Positions 39,853 through 50,098 are shown, counted from the stretch's first letter. The stretch is 64,000 nucleotides of DNA from Clavelina lepadiformis (GCF_947623445.1 NC_135241.1:20028501-20092500); one strand, 5' to 3'. Notes: a model not told the origin generated them from the letters alone. Made by a program: numbers and translations.

Positions 39853-40239
39853 TGTTCATGGACTTGCCACTCACTTTAAGTTATTTCAATATCTGAATCA
39901 CTGTTGACTGTGGGGGAGATTGCAGCTATAATGCTTAGATGCTGCTATTTCGACCTTCACTTCATGGACTCGTATTTGACAGTACTAGGTTTCCAAAAAA
40001 CAATATTTCGTGAAGGTCATTATTCAGAAGTACGTATCAAACGTATTGTCACATAAGATATCATTAGGCTTATAACGCCGAAGGTTTATTGTTCCAGCTG
40101 TAATAAACTGCTGTCATAACGGTTTTGCAGTGTTGGCTGTAGGAGTCCTTCGGTTACTGTTTCAAGTGAATAAGACAGAAACGCAAGAAGCCTCATGGCC
40201 TGTGAGGAAAATGAACTGTAGCTAAAAGACAACGTTCAA

Positions 40240-41090
40240 TAGCATGGGTGGCTTATATACGTTGGCAGTGATCTCGTTGCTAGTCCGCGCTCTATCTGGT
40301 GTATGTTTGAAAGTAGCGATAGGCTAAAGTAGAAACAACCCAAATGCTTCTGGTCCGATACATTATCGAATATTTGCTACGTCTACCAATGCTAACTCAT
40401 CGAAAAACAAATGTAGTTGGACCTAATGCAAAGACATTTTTTGTGCTACTTATCAGCGGAGCTACCTTGTATTTGGCATTTTATTTGTAACGTTGTTATT
40501 TGATAAACTTTCGGTTGGAGATGCGATAGCCATCGTCTACAATCTACATCCATACAGCGTTTGTAGGCATTTTGGCTTGTTTTTGCTAAAAAGGTTTGTA
40601 CTATACGAAATATGCATGGCTTAAATGGTCGTAATACATAATCTAATGACGTAGAAATCTATAGTTCTAATAAAAGCTTTTGTCGTGCAATTAAGTTTTT
40701 AAGGTGGTTGGTTGAATCATCTATGCTGCACAGTACGGTTGTCTAGTCTAATGAGTAGACCTACTAAAACTGTCCTCGTCTTATGCAGAGAAGTGCAAAA
40801 TGCAATCTTCGGCGGACCAGGAACGGCCCTCGTAACAGACCGAATGTTGGGATTTACTTTAGTATTAGCCAGTTCTGTAAGCATCGCAGCGGCACCAGTA
40901 ACCATACGACAATTGGGGCGAGCAATCCACTAAAGTCGTTCCATGTTTTATGGGGCCGTAGAAGAGTAACTTATGGTTGTATTGCAATTGTGTCTGAGGG
41001 GAAAATCACTGCTGAAAATCCCAAGCCGTCGACACGTTTTCCTTCTAACCGTGTCGGGTCTGTTGCAACCAATGTACCTCACAACTGATG
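40240..41090 (+). pseudogene. Decayed SLC35G-like copy
   Basis: Exon 1 (about 40240-40592) still aligns with genes A-D: ALSGVCLKVAIG, a QMLLV-like stretch, HRKTNVVGPNAKTF and an end with a GTTTGT in place of the normal donor. Exon 2 (about 40785-41040) keeps CAGAGAAGTGCAAAATG at its start, then TIRQLGRAIH, but large parts of the second EamA repeat are gone. In-frame stops and frame changes interrupt both exons, for example TAA right after VCLKVAIG and a premature end after GRAIH. It cannot make a transporter. It sits between genes D and E in the same orientation. Confidence 0.85.
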
Positions 41091-41129
41091 TTTGCGTTTT
41101 TTTTTAGAATATTTTACAGAATAACTTAG

Positions 41130-41540
41130 GTAGCGCAAACTGTGTTCGACTGTATTGTGGCCGGCATTATCATAAATTGTGCAACAGCGCAAACCATTGA
41201 TTTTGCAATTTCCCTAAACGACAAAAATGATTTCACTGGTATTGTATTGTTGTAAAAACGACACCATTGTGTTCTCTGTTGACCTTTACACTATGTAACC
41301 CTAAGTGAACTACTCTAAATCAACTAAGTGTGCATCACATGGCGCAAACTAGGCTAAACACTATACTGCTGAATCAGCTGTAAAATGTGTACATTGCGCT
41401 TAATGTTCTACTAGGTTGGAATGCTTTGTCTTCTGGTCTATGCTCATCGAGGTTCTTACGTATAGATCAGTTTTTGTTTTCGTTTTGCATAAAAATTTAG
41501 GTTAAAGGCGTTTAGACAGTCTAATACACGATTGCTTGCA
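41130..41540. repeat. Duplicated 5' flank, copy 1 (upstream of gene E)
   Basis: Nearly the same sequence occurs at about 44640-45010 upstream of gene F. Shared blocks in order include GCGCAAACCATTGATTTTGC, GTTGTAAAAACGACACCAT, TGTTCTCTGTTGACCTTTAC, ACATGGCGCAAACTAGGCT and GTACATTGCGCTTAATGTTC. It is part of the segmental duplication that made genes E and F and may carry their promoter. Confidence 0.9.
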
Positions 41541-41702
41541 ATTTTTAGTTAGATATCTAAGTAACGCACACACTGAGAAAATTAGATATGATGCTGAAAA
41601 GTGTTACCTTTCAAAAGCTTGTTGAATAAACCCATTTGATAACTATTTTCAAGCAGTAGCAAAAACTTTCTATTGCAACAATCTAGTGTATAACTCCGAA
41701 AG

Positions 41703-42745
41703 ATGAAGTCCAGTGAAGATACATCGAGTACCGACGCCGCAAGTTTTCCAGCAAATGAGAGTAAACGTACTCATCACAGATGGTTGGGTTACATTTTTAT
41801 GGTATCGGGCTCTCTGTGTATAGCCTTCGCCGGAATACTCTTGAAAGGAGCAAAGGAAGCGACTAAGACGCACATGTTATTCTTACGATGTATATTGCAG
41901 TACCTAATGCTTGTGCCTGTCCTAACCTACCGGAAAACTAACGTACTTGGACCGGACGTTAAAACATTTTTATGTTTGTTGGGCCGCGGTCTTTTCGGAT
42001 CAGTTTCTGGCGTTTTCTTTTACTCATCGCTAAACATACTTACTTTTGGAAACGCTTTAGCCATTTTTTATACCTCGCCTGCAATGATTGGCATCCTCGC
42101 CTGTATTTGCTTAAAAGGTAAGTCTAACATACGCGAATCAATCTACTAACTCTAATAAACTTCTGTTTTGCATTTTCAGAAACGTGCAACGTTTTGAGGA
42201 TAATTCTCACCATAGTGACTTTTGTTGGGCTAATGTTCGTAGTCCAACCGCCTTTTATCTTTGGTGGCACCAGTGAAGATACCGACCCCAAAGGAGCACA
42301 ACTGGAAGGATGTATGATGTCATTAACTGCGGCAGTTTTGTTATCAATTGTTTATGTTATCTTAAGGAAACTCGGTCCTGGCATTCACTACACTCAGTCT
42401 TTATTTTATTATTCGAGCATAGGATGCGTGGTCGTTATTGTACAGTTGAAAATAGCAGGGGAATCCCTTATACCATGTAAACATCATCTTTTAATTCTAT
42501 CTGGAAGTGCACTGCTTTCGTCACTTGGCCAAATATTCGAAACCTTGGCTTTACAGCGTGCAGATGCTGGCCCAATAGCCTCTGTTGGCACTTCGCAATT
42601 AGTATTGGCTTTTATTTTGGAGTACCTCATACTTGGCGTCACACCAAACCTGTACAGCTGCATAGGTGCAGCCTTAATTTTAATCGCTACTGTAGCACAA
42701 ACTTTGGAAGCAACACGCAAAAGCACCAAGTGTTGCTCTAAATAA
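41703..42745 (+). CDS. SLC35G-like EamA transporter, gene E
   Basis: Two exons, 41703-42117 (415 nt) and 42180-42745 (566 nt), separated by a 62-bp intron and joined in phase 1, for about 326 residues. The start MKSSEDTSSTDAAS differs from genes A-D. The first repeat contains ILLKGAKEATKTHML, YRKTNVLGPDVKTF and IGILACICLKG. The second has PPFIFGG, RKLGPGIHYTQS and EYLILGVTPNLYSCIGA, and the protein ends in a STKCCSK tail. Where every other intact copy has RERAG, this one reads ALQRADAGP. Exon lengths are identical to gene F, and the pair shares its 5' flank. Confidence 0.88.
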
Positions 42746-44639
42746 TATCATGCTACAAAAAAGTTATTAAAATATCAGCAAAAAACATTTTCAGTGCTAA
42801 ATGCCGTCCAAACGAGTAAGCCTTGTGTCGTGTCACATTCATATTGTGGTTTGATTCATATTTCCTTTTTTGTTGTACGTTTTACTGTCAGATTTGTGAA
42901 CACTTACTTTCAACTATATTATGGCAAGCCGCCCTAACATAAAGCTGATGGTAACTTATTTGTAGATGTAGTTGGAAACCTGTGGTAATCGGTTAAGGTT
43001 TTCCATGATTTACATACAAAATCTTAAAATTTAGTCATAATTCTTTTCTTAGATTGGATGAGATCAAATTCCAGGAATTTGACTTGAAGAAGTTGTATGT
43101 CAATAATTCTCTACAAATAATAATTCATTAAACATTTAAAAGTTAACAGTATTGAAAAACACTTCCCACTTAAAAAATTAATGGTTACTTAAATTTTGCA
43201 TTAAAAGTGGTTTTAAGTATACTAATTCTGGGGTTTCTAGAAAATGTAAAGAGATCAGACAAATGCTTTTCAGTCAAATACTTTATGCAATAATATGCAC
43301 TTTAAACCGCAAAAAGTTCTGTCTGAGCTTAACAAGATAGTAAGATCTCACTTCAATATGCTGTCTTATAGGCAGGGTTACCATCGGTCTGGACTCAAAA
43401 ATAAGGACGAACAGGAAACAAAAGAAGAATACTACCTTAAACAGTGCACAACAGGAGAAGGAAATCAATGTTCCAAAAATGAAAAAACCATATACTATTT
43501 GCATGTTCTCAATTTTTGTATCTGTTTGGTACAAAATGGTATACTAAAGGTATTAAAATGCCCAAAATACGAACCTCTGCCCTAAAAATAAGACGAAAAT
43601 AAGAACAAATCTTAGAGATAAGGACGGTATGGCAACCCTCCTTATAGGCATGGCATTCATTTACTTGATCCACATTGACTAAACTGCAAAATGCGTAACA
43701 CTGACACCTTAATTGCACTTCCTGTGTGCAAAGTATATTTGTTGTTATTACTTATTTTAAACAAAACGAAGACAATCTGCGCCAAGCTGCCTAATGTCCA
43801 CACTAATCATTAGATTATGCGCCCTTTCATTGCTCTTTCTACAAAATCAAATAATAGAAAACCTGACTGGACCAAAAGTTACTACTTCGTTACAAAAAAG
43901 GTCTTTCCTTCACAACTCTGAACACACACAAGCTCTTCGAACCTCAAACTATTGTGGCAGCCATTACACATGATGATGTAACAAATACGTTCATTATGAT
44001 GTCCTATAGTTGGGATAAATCAACTAACACGGATTACCAACATCTCTTTGGTGACAAAATACCACAACCTTACTGAAATACAGACATGGAAAAGTATTGC
44101 GGCCCTTAACGATCACCTCACGGACCGATAGTTGCCGACCACTGTCATGGATGATCATAACGTGTGTACAAAGTTTATATGTGTCAATTTTCCTTCGCAC
44201 CTTCTGTCTTTATCTGAAACATTAAATGACATTGATTATGCAGAACTTGAAGAAGTTAATTTAATGCAATATCTGTTTGAAGTTGGCTGATGCCTAAGAT
44301 TTTCTAAGTTGAATTCGCTCCCTTCAGAGAATAGGTAGACAGATGCGAGTCACAGTTAAGAGGAAATAGTCATCTCAATATAAGAATAACCTTGTAAGAA
44401 ACAGACATATCAGGACCTTGAGACTTGTTCCAAGACATTACGCTGTGCTACAGAACCGGTCAGATTCACGACGATTTAAGGATAACATGCACTTTACTGA
44501 CCACACCACATGCAAACTTGACCACACGACGAATGTCGCATGTGATGGTGTCAACTATACAGAATAGCACATCTTCCGATATGCTGCCTTGTAGGCATCA
44601 GATGGAGTGTAAAAAGTTGAAAACATGACAGTGAAATGT
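42746..44639. other. Spacer between SLC35G-like genes E and F
   Basis: 1.9 kb with no host gene seen. It contains the complete hAT-like element at 43373-43640. The remainder is AT-rich and unrecognised. Confidence 0.55.
43373..43640. mobile_element. hAT-like nonautonomous DNA transposon
   Basis: A 268-bp element with imperfect terminal inverted repeats, CAGGGTTACCAT at the left and ATGGCAACCCTC at the right. It is flanked by the perfect 8-bp duplication CTTATAGG at 43365-43372 and 43641-43648. The 8-bp target duplication and CAGGG-type ends fit the hAT superfamily. It encodes no transposase; the 96-codon frame across it is coincidental. A related fragment lies near 28.1 kb. Confidence 0.8.
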
Positions 44640-45010
44640 GGTTGCGTCAATTGTGGCCTGCACCGTCATAAATTGTGCAATAGCGCAAACCATTGATTTT
44701 GCAATTTCCTTAGAGACAGATATGAATTCACCGGTACTGTATTGTTGTAAAAACGACACCATCGTGTTCTCTGTTGACCTTTACACTAAGTAAACTACTC
44801 TAAATGAACTAAGTGTACATTACATGGCGCAAACTAGGCTTAACACTACTGCTGAATCAGCCGTAAAATGTGTACATTGCGCTTAATGTTCTACTAGTGT
44901 GAAATGCTTTGTCATATTGTCTGCACTCAGTGACGTTTATATGTAGACAAGTTTTTATTTTACATAAAATGTTAGGTTAAAGGCGTTAGAGAATTTAATG
45001 CGTAATGGCA
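44640..45010. repeat. Duplicated 5' flank, copy 2 (upstream of gene F)
   Basis: Partner of 41130-41540, with the same ordered blocks and only scattered base changes and small gaps. It ends about 160 bases before the start of gene F. Confidence 0.9.
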
Positions 45011-45175
45011 ATTGCAACTTGAATACCTAACTTATGCACACTGTAAAGAAAGGTAAAAATGTTGTCTTATCAAGAGCTGTTTACATGTGGGGCCTACTGT
45101 ACAAGGAGTAGAAATGTGAATGGCAACGAGCTAGTGTTTACTTGTAGCTAAAAAGCACAACCGATAAGGTGAAAG

Positions 45176-46235
45176 ATGAAGTCCAGTCAAGCCACATCGA
45201 GTGACGAGGCCGCAAGTTTTCCGGCGAATGAGAGTAAACGTACTCATCAGAGATGGTTGGGTTATGTTTTTGTTTTATTGAGCTGCCTGTGTGTTTCCTT
45301 TGCCGGGATACTCTTGAAAGGATCAACGGGAGCGACTAAGACTCACATGATATTGTTACGATGTATAATGCAGTACATTTTGCTTGTGCCTGTCCTAACC
45401 TACCGGAAAACTAACGTACTTGGATCAGACATTAAAACATTCCTTTGTTTGGTGGGCCGCGGTCTGTTTGGATCACTTGCTAGCGTTTTCTTTTACTTGT
45501 CGTTGGACACACTTACTTTTGGAAACGCTTTGGCTATTTTTTATACCTCTCCAGCAATGATTGGCATCCTTGCCTGTATTTGCTTAAAAGGTAAGTCTTA
45601 TGTACACGAGTCAATCTGTACTCTATTACGTTATACTAAGTCTAATAAGCTTCTGTTTTGCATCTTCAGAAACGTGCAACGTTTTAAGGATAATTCTCAC
45701 AATAGTGATTTTTGTTGGGCTAATGTTCGTAGTCCAACCGCCTTTTATTTTCGGCGGTACCAGTGAAGATACCGACGCCAAAGGAGCACAACTGGAAGGA
45801 TGTATGATGTCATTAACTGCGGCAGTTTTGCAATCACTTGTTTATGTTATCTTAAGGAAACTCGGTCCTGGCATTCACTACTCTCAGTCTTTATTTTACT
45901 ATTCAAACATAGGATGCGTGGTCGTTATTGTACAGTTGAAAATATCAGGGGAATCGCTTATACCATGTAGACATCATCTTTTAATTTTATCTGGAAGTGC
46001 ACTGCTTCTGTTACTTGGCCAAATATTCGAAACCTTGGCTTTACAGCGTGAACGTGCAGGGCCAATAGCCTCTGTTAGCACTTTTCAATTAGTATTGGCT
46101 TTTATTTTGGAGTACTTAATACTTGGCGTCACACCAAGTTTGTACAGCTGCATAGGGGCAGCCTTAATTTTAATCGCCACTGTGGCGCAAACTTTGGAAG
46201 CAACATACAAAAGCACTAAGTGTTGCTCTAAGTAA
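45176..46235 (+). CDS. SLC35G-like EamA transporter, gene F
   Basis: Two exons, 45176-45590 (415 nt) and 45670-46235 (566 nt), joined in phase 1 over a 79-bp intron, for about 326 residues. It is the near-identical sister of gene E: MKSSQATSSDEAAS start, ILLKGSTGATKTHMI, YRKTNVLGSDIKTF, IGILACICLKG, then PPFIFGG, RKLGPGIHYSQS, ALQRERAGPIASVSTFQLV and the STKCCSK end. It keeps the RERAG motif that gene E has changed. It is the last copy of the array; transposons begin 0.9 kb further on. Confidence 0.88.
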
Positions 46236-47160
46236 TATCATCAAGAAGTTTCAGCACGCCAGCAAATATTGTCTTCAGTGCTAAATGCCGTCCAAGTGAA
46301 TAAGCTTTGTGTCGTATCCTATTCATATAAACTAATGCTTCCACTTTTATTAAACGATGCAGATTTGTGAAGACCCTAGAGTTTTAACTTTCAGGTATGT
46401 TATGGCACGAAGCTGATGATTACTGGTTACGTATTTGGTTACTTATTTGCGGTTAAAGTGAGGGGCAAGTCCAAAAATTAAGTTGGCCTTAAATCAAACA
46501 GTAGTTTTCGGATATACAAGCAGTATCGCCATAAATAAAGTGGCAAAAAACGCAAATTCATGGCGTTATAATGGCGAGATGTGGCTTCTTATTACGTCAC
46601 AATCACAGAAACAATATAGCTGACTCAGATATTTGGATCAAATATGAATCAAACGCTTTGTGTGGCTGCCATGTAAATAGTAATAGTAATGTACAATAAA
46701 AATATTTTGCATTAAATAAGCCTAAACTAGCTTACCAGTGGAGTATATGTAATGGTTAATGTAAACTTTATTGTAAAGGCTAACCTGCAGTACAATTCAT
46801 TCTTGGCTCTAGCCTTGCTCTGAAACGCCGTCTTAACCAAAAGAGCGTGTGCTGCAGCCAGCTGTTTTCCAGTAGCAACCTGCTATTGCTTGCTACTCAG
46901 TGACTGACAGGCCTGCTGACCAGCAGTTTTGTTTTTCAGCAAAGTGAGCAGCTGATGTAGATTTTAGGAATAAATGTTTGTCTAAACCTGGATCTGAAAT
47001 TTTTTTAGCGTCGACTAATAAGTAACAAGCGATCACTGGCAAGTATAGAATTCATATTAAACCCAGAGTCAGCATGTAAATTGTAAACAGATACATCTTT
47101 CGTCCACAGTGGGCATCATAAGTCTTTCAAATAGAATATAGTTTTTGGAAAAGAATGTAG
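46236..47160. other. 3' flank of gene F
   Basis: No gene. From about 46445 it repeats the sequence found after gene D (39190-39260). From about 46520 to 46820 it carries the third copy of the dispersed repeat. Confidence 0.55.
46520..46820 (+). repeat. Dispersed repeat, copy 3
   Basis: Same orientation as copy 1, with AAATAAAGTGGCAAAAAACG, GCAAATTC, GAAACAATA, GGTTAATGTAAAC and TTGGCTCTAGCC in matching order. It appears shorter at its right end. Confidence 0.6.
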
Positions 47161-47702
47161 GGGAGGGTGGGGTAAAGCGGACCACCTAAGGCAGTGCTTC
47201 TCAACCTTTTTTTGCCGCAACCCAAATATTAAACGTAAATTAATAGCGATGCTGAGGCGACCCAATTTTTTTACCCAAAAATTGGGTTTTGACAAATATT
47301 TTGCCTTGACTCGAACGTAGCTAATCTAAAGTCTCACAGCAAATATAATCAACACCATGCTTCTTCACTTGTGTTTCCGTAACAATGCAGTATGACGTCA
47401 ACCGCCAGTCAATATGCAGTGAATAGAGTAAGGTACTCAGTTATCGAACGGCTTTGTGGACTAGTTTAATTGGCGACGGCGACCCAAACCAACCAAATGG
47501 CCACCCAGGGGTTGAGAAGCACTGACCTAAGGCTTAATCGTTACAATTCACTGATTTCACCAAAACATTTGACTTGTTTGTTTTGAGAGTTAACTCTAAG
47601 GTATTTCGCTACTTTTTGAAGTGCCCATTTATTGTTTGCTTGCTTTCTTACATAAAATCTTTTTGATTTAAAAGCACCTCCAATAGCCCACTTTACCCCA
47701 CA
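47161..47702. mobile_element. Pogo/Tigger-like element 1, carrying a hAT insertion
   Basis: The left end has GGGTGGGGTAAAGCGGACC at 47165-47183 and the right end the inverted CCCACTTTACCCCACA ending at 47702. Without the nested 333-bp insertion and one target repeat the body is about 200 bp, so it would be a nonautonomous element. It abuts element 2, whose end starts two bases later. Confidence 0.6.
47192..47524. mobile_element. Nested hAT-like nonautonomous element
   Basis: A 333-bp element with perfect 15-bp terminal inverted repeats, CAGTGCTTCTCAACC and GGTTGAGAAGCACTG. It is flanked by the perfect 8-bp duplication ACCTAAGG at 47184-47191 and 47525-47532. These ends are typical of hAT elements. 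No transposase is present. The insertion into the pogo-like element shows the order of events: the pogo-like end was there first. Confidence 0.9.
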
Positions 47703-47704
47703 TG

Positions 47705-48495
47705 TGTGGGGTAAAATGGACCACCGTAAGTTTTGAGTAAACAAGGCAATTTGTTCCACATCACAATCAATTTATTTACAAATTGTCATCATAAGCGAAG
47801 TAGTTATGAAAGTAATCGCAGTTCACCATCAATTTTTAAAAACACAATTCACAAATAAAGTTGTCATCCTCTTCATTACACCCAGAGCAGGCTTCATGCG
47901 CCCATCGCATGCATTTGGAGCACTGGATCCACCCATCATTCTCGGATGATTTGGAATACAATTCGTTGCAGTAAAAGCATTCTGCATCTACGTTGTTATC
48001 GCTTTCATCGACTGTGTCCTTCTGCTGCATTGATGACCTGGAAACCTTAGCTTTCTTCATAGAACGCTTTTTCGATGAACTTGTTTTACTGCTGGTGCCA
48101 GATACCGCGGATTGGCTACGATTCGTTGCAGCCAACTGCTTCTTGTATGGTGAACTGGTTAAAATAGCAGTTGCACCTCTCTTAGACTTCCTCTTTTGGC
48201 GAGTGTGAGCTGCTTTCGGCATAGGAAGCACTTCAACAGGACTTATAATTGTGAAACTGGAATTTGCATCTTCAGGAGATGACGGTTGGACTACATTTAT
48301 TGGCTGTGCAGGTAACGATTCAGGCATCTCGGGAAGACCAGCCGCATCGAAGCCAATATTTCTGCCATCACACAAGTCAATGCTAGTTGAACTAACATTA
48401 ACGGAGTAAGATTCGGTGTTGGTTGGAACAAGATCAATAGGAATATTAGTAACATCCGATGGAGCAACCACTGGTCCACTTTACCCCCACCCCTT
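47705..48495 (-). mobile_element. Pogo/Tigger-like element 2 with transposase tail
   Basis: Ends are TGTGGGGTAAAATGGACC at 47705 and GGTCCACTTTACCCCCACCC up to about 48495, inverted near-copies of each other and of element 1. The interior of about 790 bp is far shorter than a full pogo element and encodes only the transposase C-terminus, so the catalytic part has been lost. Confidence 0.65.
47836..48471 (-). CDS. Transposase C-terminal domain with PHD-like finger
   Basis: A 211-codon open frame on the minus strand whose product fits the tail of pogo/Tigger-type (DDE_1) transposases. Visible parts are an acidic/Ser/Pro-rich N-terminal half; PVEVLPMPKAA (about residues 78-88) followed by basic KRKSKRGATAILT, the usual linker in these tails; a Ser/Lys-rich stretch (about 120-150); and a Cys4-His-Cys3 finger with Cys165, Cys168, Cys184, Cys187, His192, Cys195, Cys207 and Cys210. 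No helix-turn-helix or DDE domain is present, so it cannot transpose alone. The frame opens only about 20 bases inside the terminal repeat, where the N-terminal two thirds of a transposase should be. Met at 48471 is the first usable start but may never be used. It could be an inert remnant or a retained finger protein. Confidence 0.6.
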   Translation of the reverse strand: MVAPSDVTNIPIDLVPTNTESYSVNVSSTSIDLCDGRNIGFDAAGLPEMPESLPAQPINVVQPSSPEDANSSFTIISPVEVLPMPKAAHTRQKRKSKRGATAILTSSPYKKQLAATNRSQSAVSGTSSKTSSSKKRSMKKAKVSRSSMQQKDTVDESDNNVDAECFYCNELYSKSSENDGWIQCSKCMRWAHEACSGCNEEDDNFICELCF

Positions 48496-49254
48496 GGTTA
48501 CTATTATTTTGGCTGTTGGCCAAATTTCGGCTAGTCAGTAAGCGGAATGAACCTATGTAATGCGTACGTGATACAGTAAAACTCCTTTCTACCATTCAAC
48601 CAAACTTCTACCTTATGCATGTAAAATAAAATCTAAGATACAAGACATACCTTTCAATAGATCAGAGAGTACAAAAAACGAATTCCGTGCCTTTTCTTGC
48701 CTTCTTTTCCACGTAACCTCGAATAATGGCGCCTGCAACCACGTAATGTCATGCTTCACTAAACTTAGTGGTATCCGTGCGGTTAAAAAACTTTATTAAG
48801 AAAAAAAGAGGGTTGTGCCACTTTAACGACACGAACGAATGCTGAATCTATTCGTACTAGAACCAAACAATAAAATTTTATCCAAAAGTTATCTAGTCTT
48901 TGTTTCTTACATGACGTAATCGATAAATAAATCGCTTTGTTTCAAAAAATAATGTTTTAAAAGACGATTAAAGAAGCGCGAACCCGGACTCTATTTCAGC
49001 TTCATCAGAAAACTAGATCATCATTTTTTACCAAAGTCAGTAACTTTATAAGTAACACTATTCCAGGTTCGCCATTCTTAGCGTTCGTGTTCACCCGAAT
49101 CTTTAGTCATTAAGCATATTGTTTTCAAATTGTGAAGTCATAAAGACCGCCAATTTTGGCAAAAACTGCTTAACCACTTCATAGTATTAAAAATCCTTTC
49201 ACCAGTATAATTACTGGCAAAAACTCTTTGATTTAAAGCCAAGTTATTTTGGAC
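48496..49254. other. Spacer after the pogo-like elements
   Basis: AT-rich, with no gene, RNA or clear repeat recognised. Confidence 0.5.
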
Positions 49255-49610
49255 TGTTTCATTTTGTTGTGCTTCATTAGCGACGCCGACTTCCACAGGA
49301 CTTTCGTTGCCCAGAAGGGTTTAACCGTCTGCGAACCGGCGTAGGGCATTTCCACTAAACTCTGTACAAATGGGGAGCGGCAAACCCGGCGACTTGTGAG
49401 TTTGGCGCCGAAAAATAGACCGCCAAGGCCGGCTGCTTTATCTGCCATGTTTCCCCCGGAAGTTCATGGCCTGCGAGTTGTGGATGATAGCACGACCCAG
49501 TGACTGCTCGACTCAGGCCCCGGTATCTACAACCCGGGGAGCAGAATAACAACCGGCTCATACTAAAAAGCCTGGGGTCCTTTGCCGACATAAGCAAGTA
49601 CCGAGGTCAT
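49255..49610 (-). repeat. GC-rich island, likely dispersed repeat
   Basis: About 350 bases clearly richer in G+C than the surrounding AT-rich DNA. On the minus strand it holds two overlapping frames (49597-49355 and 49448-49233) that encode proteins such as FGAKLTSRRVCRSPFVQSL with no known domain. A CCCCGG...CCGGGG hairpin lies at 49518-49539. The features suggest a structured RNA-derived or retroposed repeat rather than a gene. I recall similar hypothetical translations from other animals but cannot confirm that here. Confidence 0.4.
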
Positions 49611-49784
49611 GAAAATTGTAATAACGTATGTCTTCGTTAGCCAAATAGCAATGAAGGATAGTACAGTATTTTGTCCGAATATTAATGTTGTTATTTAAGG
49701 CGTCTTGAGGGACTGAAACAGCATTATAACTTTCCCCAACGTTCTCTTAATTTATGCTTGTGAAACTACAACAGAAAATTATTT

Positions 49785-49990
49785 AAGTAAAATAAGAAAC
49801 AGGATATAGTTTGGCACTCTTAAAGTTAACTTTATATTTTTCGACAGGAGCTTTCGCAAGCGTAAGCTTGCTTCTTCCGGTGTGCTGTACAAAAATGATT
49901 TTTCACAGTACACCGTAAGAAAGCTCGTGTCAAAAAATGTAAAGTTAACCTTAAGAGTGCCAAACTATATCCTGTTTCTTATTTTACTTT
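49785..49990. repeat. Long hairpin / MITE-like inverted repeat
   Basis: Arms of about 70 bp (for example AACAGGATATAGTTTGGCAC at the left and its complement at the right) match at almost every position. A further 14-bp matching block lies towards the loop, interrupted in the left arm by an extra GCAAGCGTAAGCTTGC palindrome. The unpaired loop is about 18 bases. It is probably a foldback MITE; a hairpin RNA source is an alternative. Confidence 0.85.
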
Positions 49991-50098
49991 AAGATTTAGT
50001 TAACACGGTTCAGACAATATCAAGAAAATTATCAGTTATTCTTCATTATCAGATAACATGGCAGTGGGTGGAGTCGACTTCAGTAAACGATGCTGCTG

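Larger units (their letters stand above)
38538..40239. other. Spacer after SLC35G-like gene D
   Basis: No intact gene. About 39190-39260 matches 46445-46515 downstream of gene F in the same orientation (shared AAAGTGAAGGGTAAGTCC or AAAGTGAGGGGCAAGTCC). About 39416-39852 is the inverted copy of the dispersed repeat. Confidence 0.55.

Noticed and set aside
43295-43585. 96-codon frame across the hAT-like element
   Set aside because: It crosses the element boundary and target repeat, so it cannot be an ancestral coding unit.
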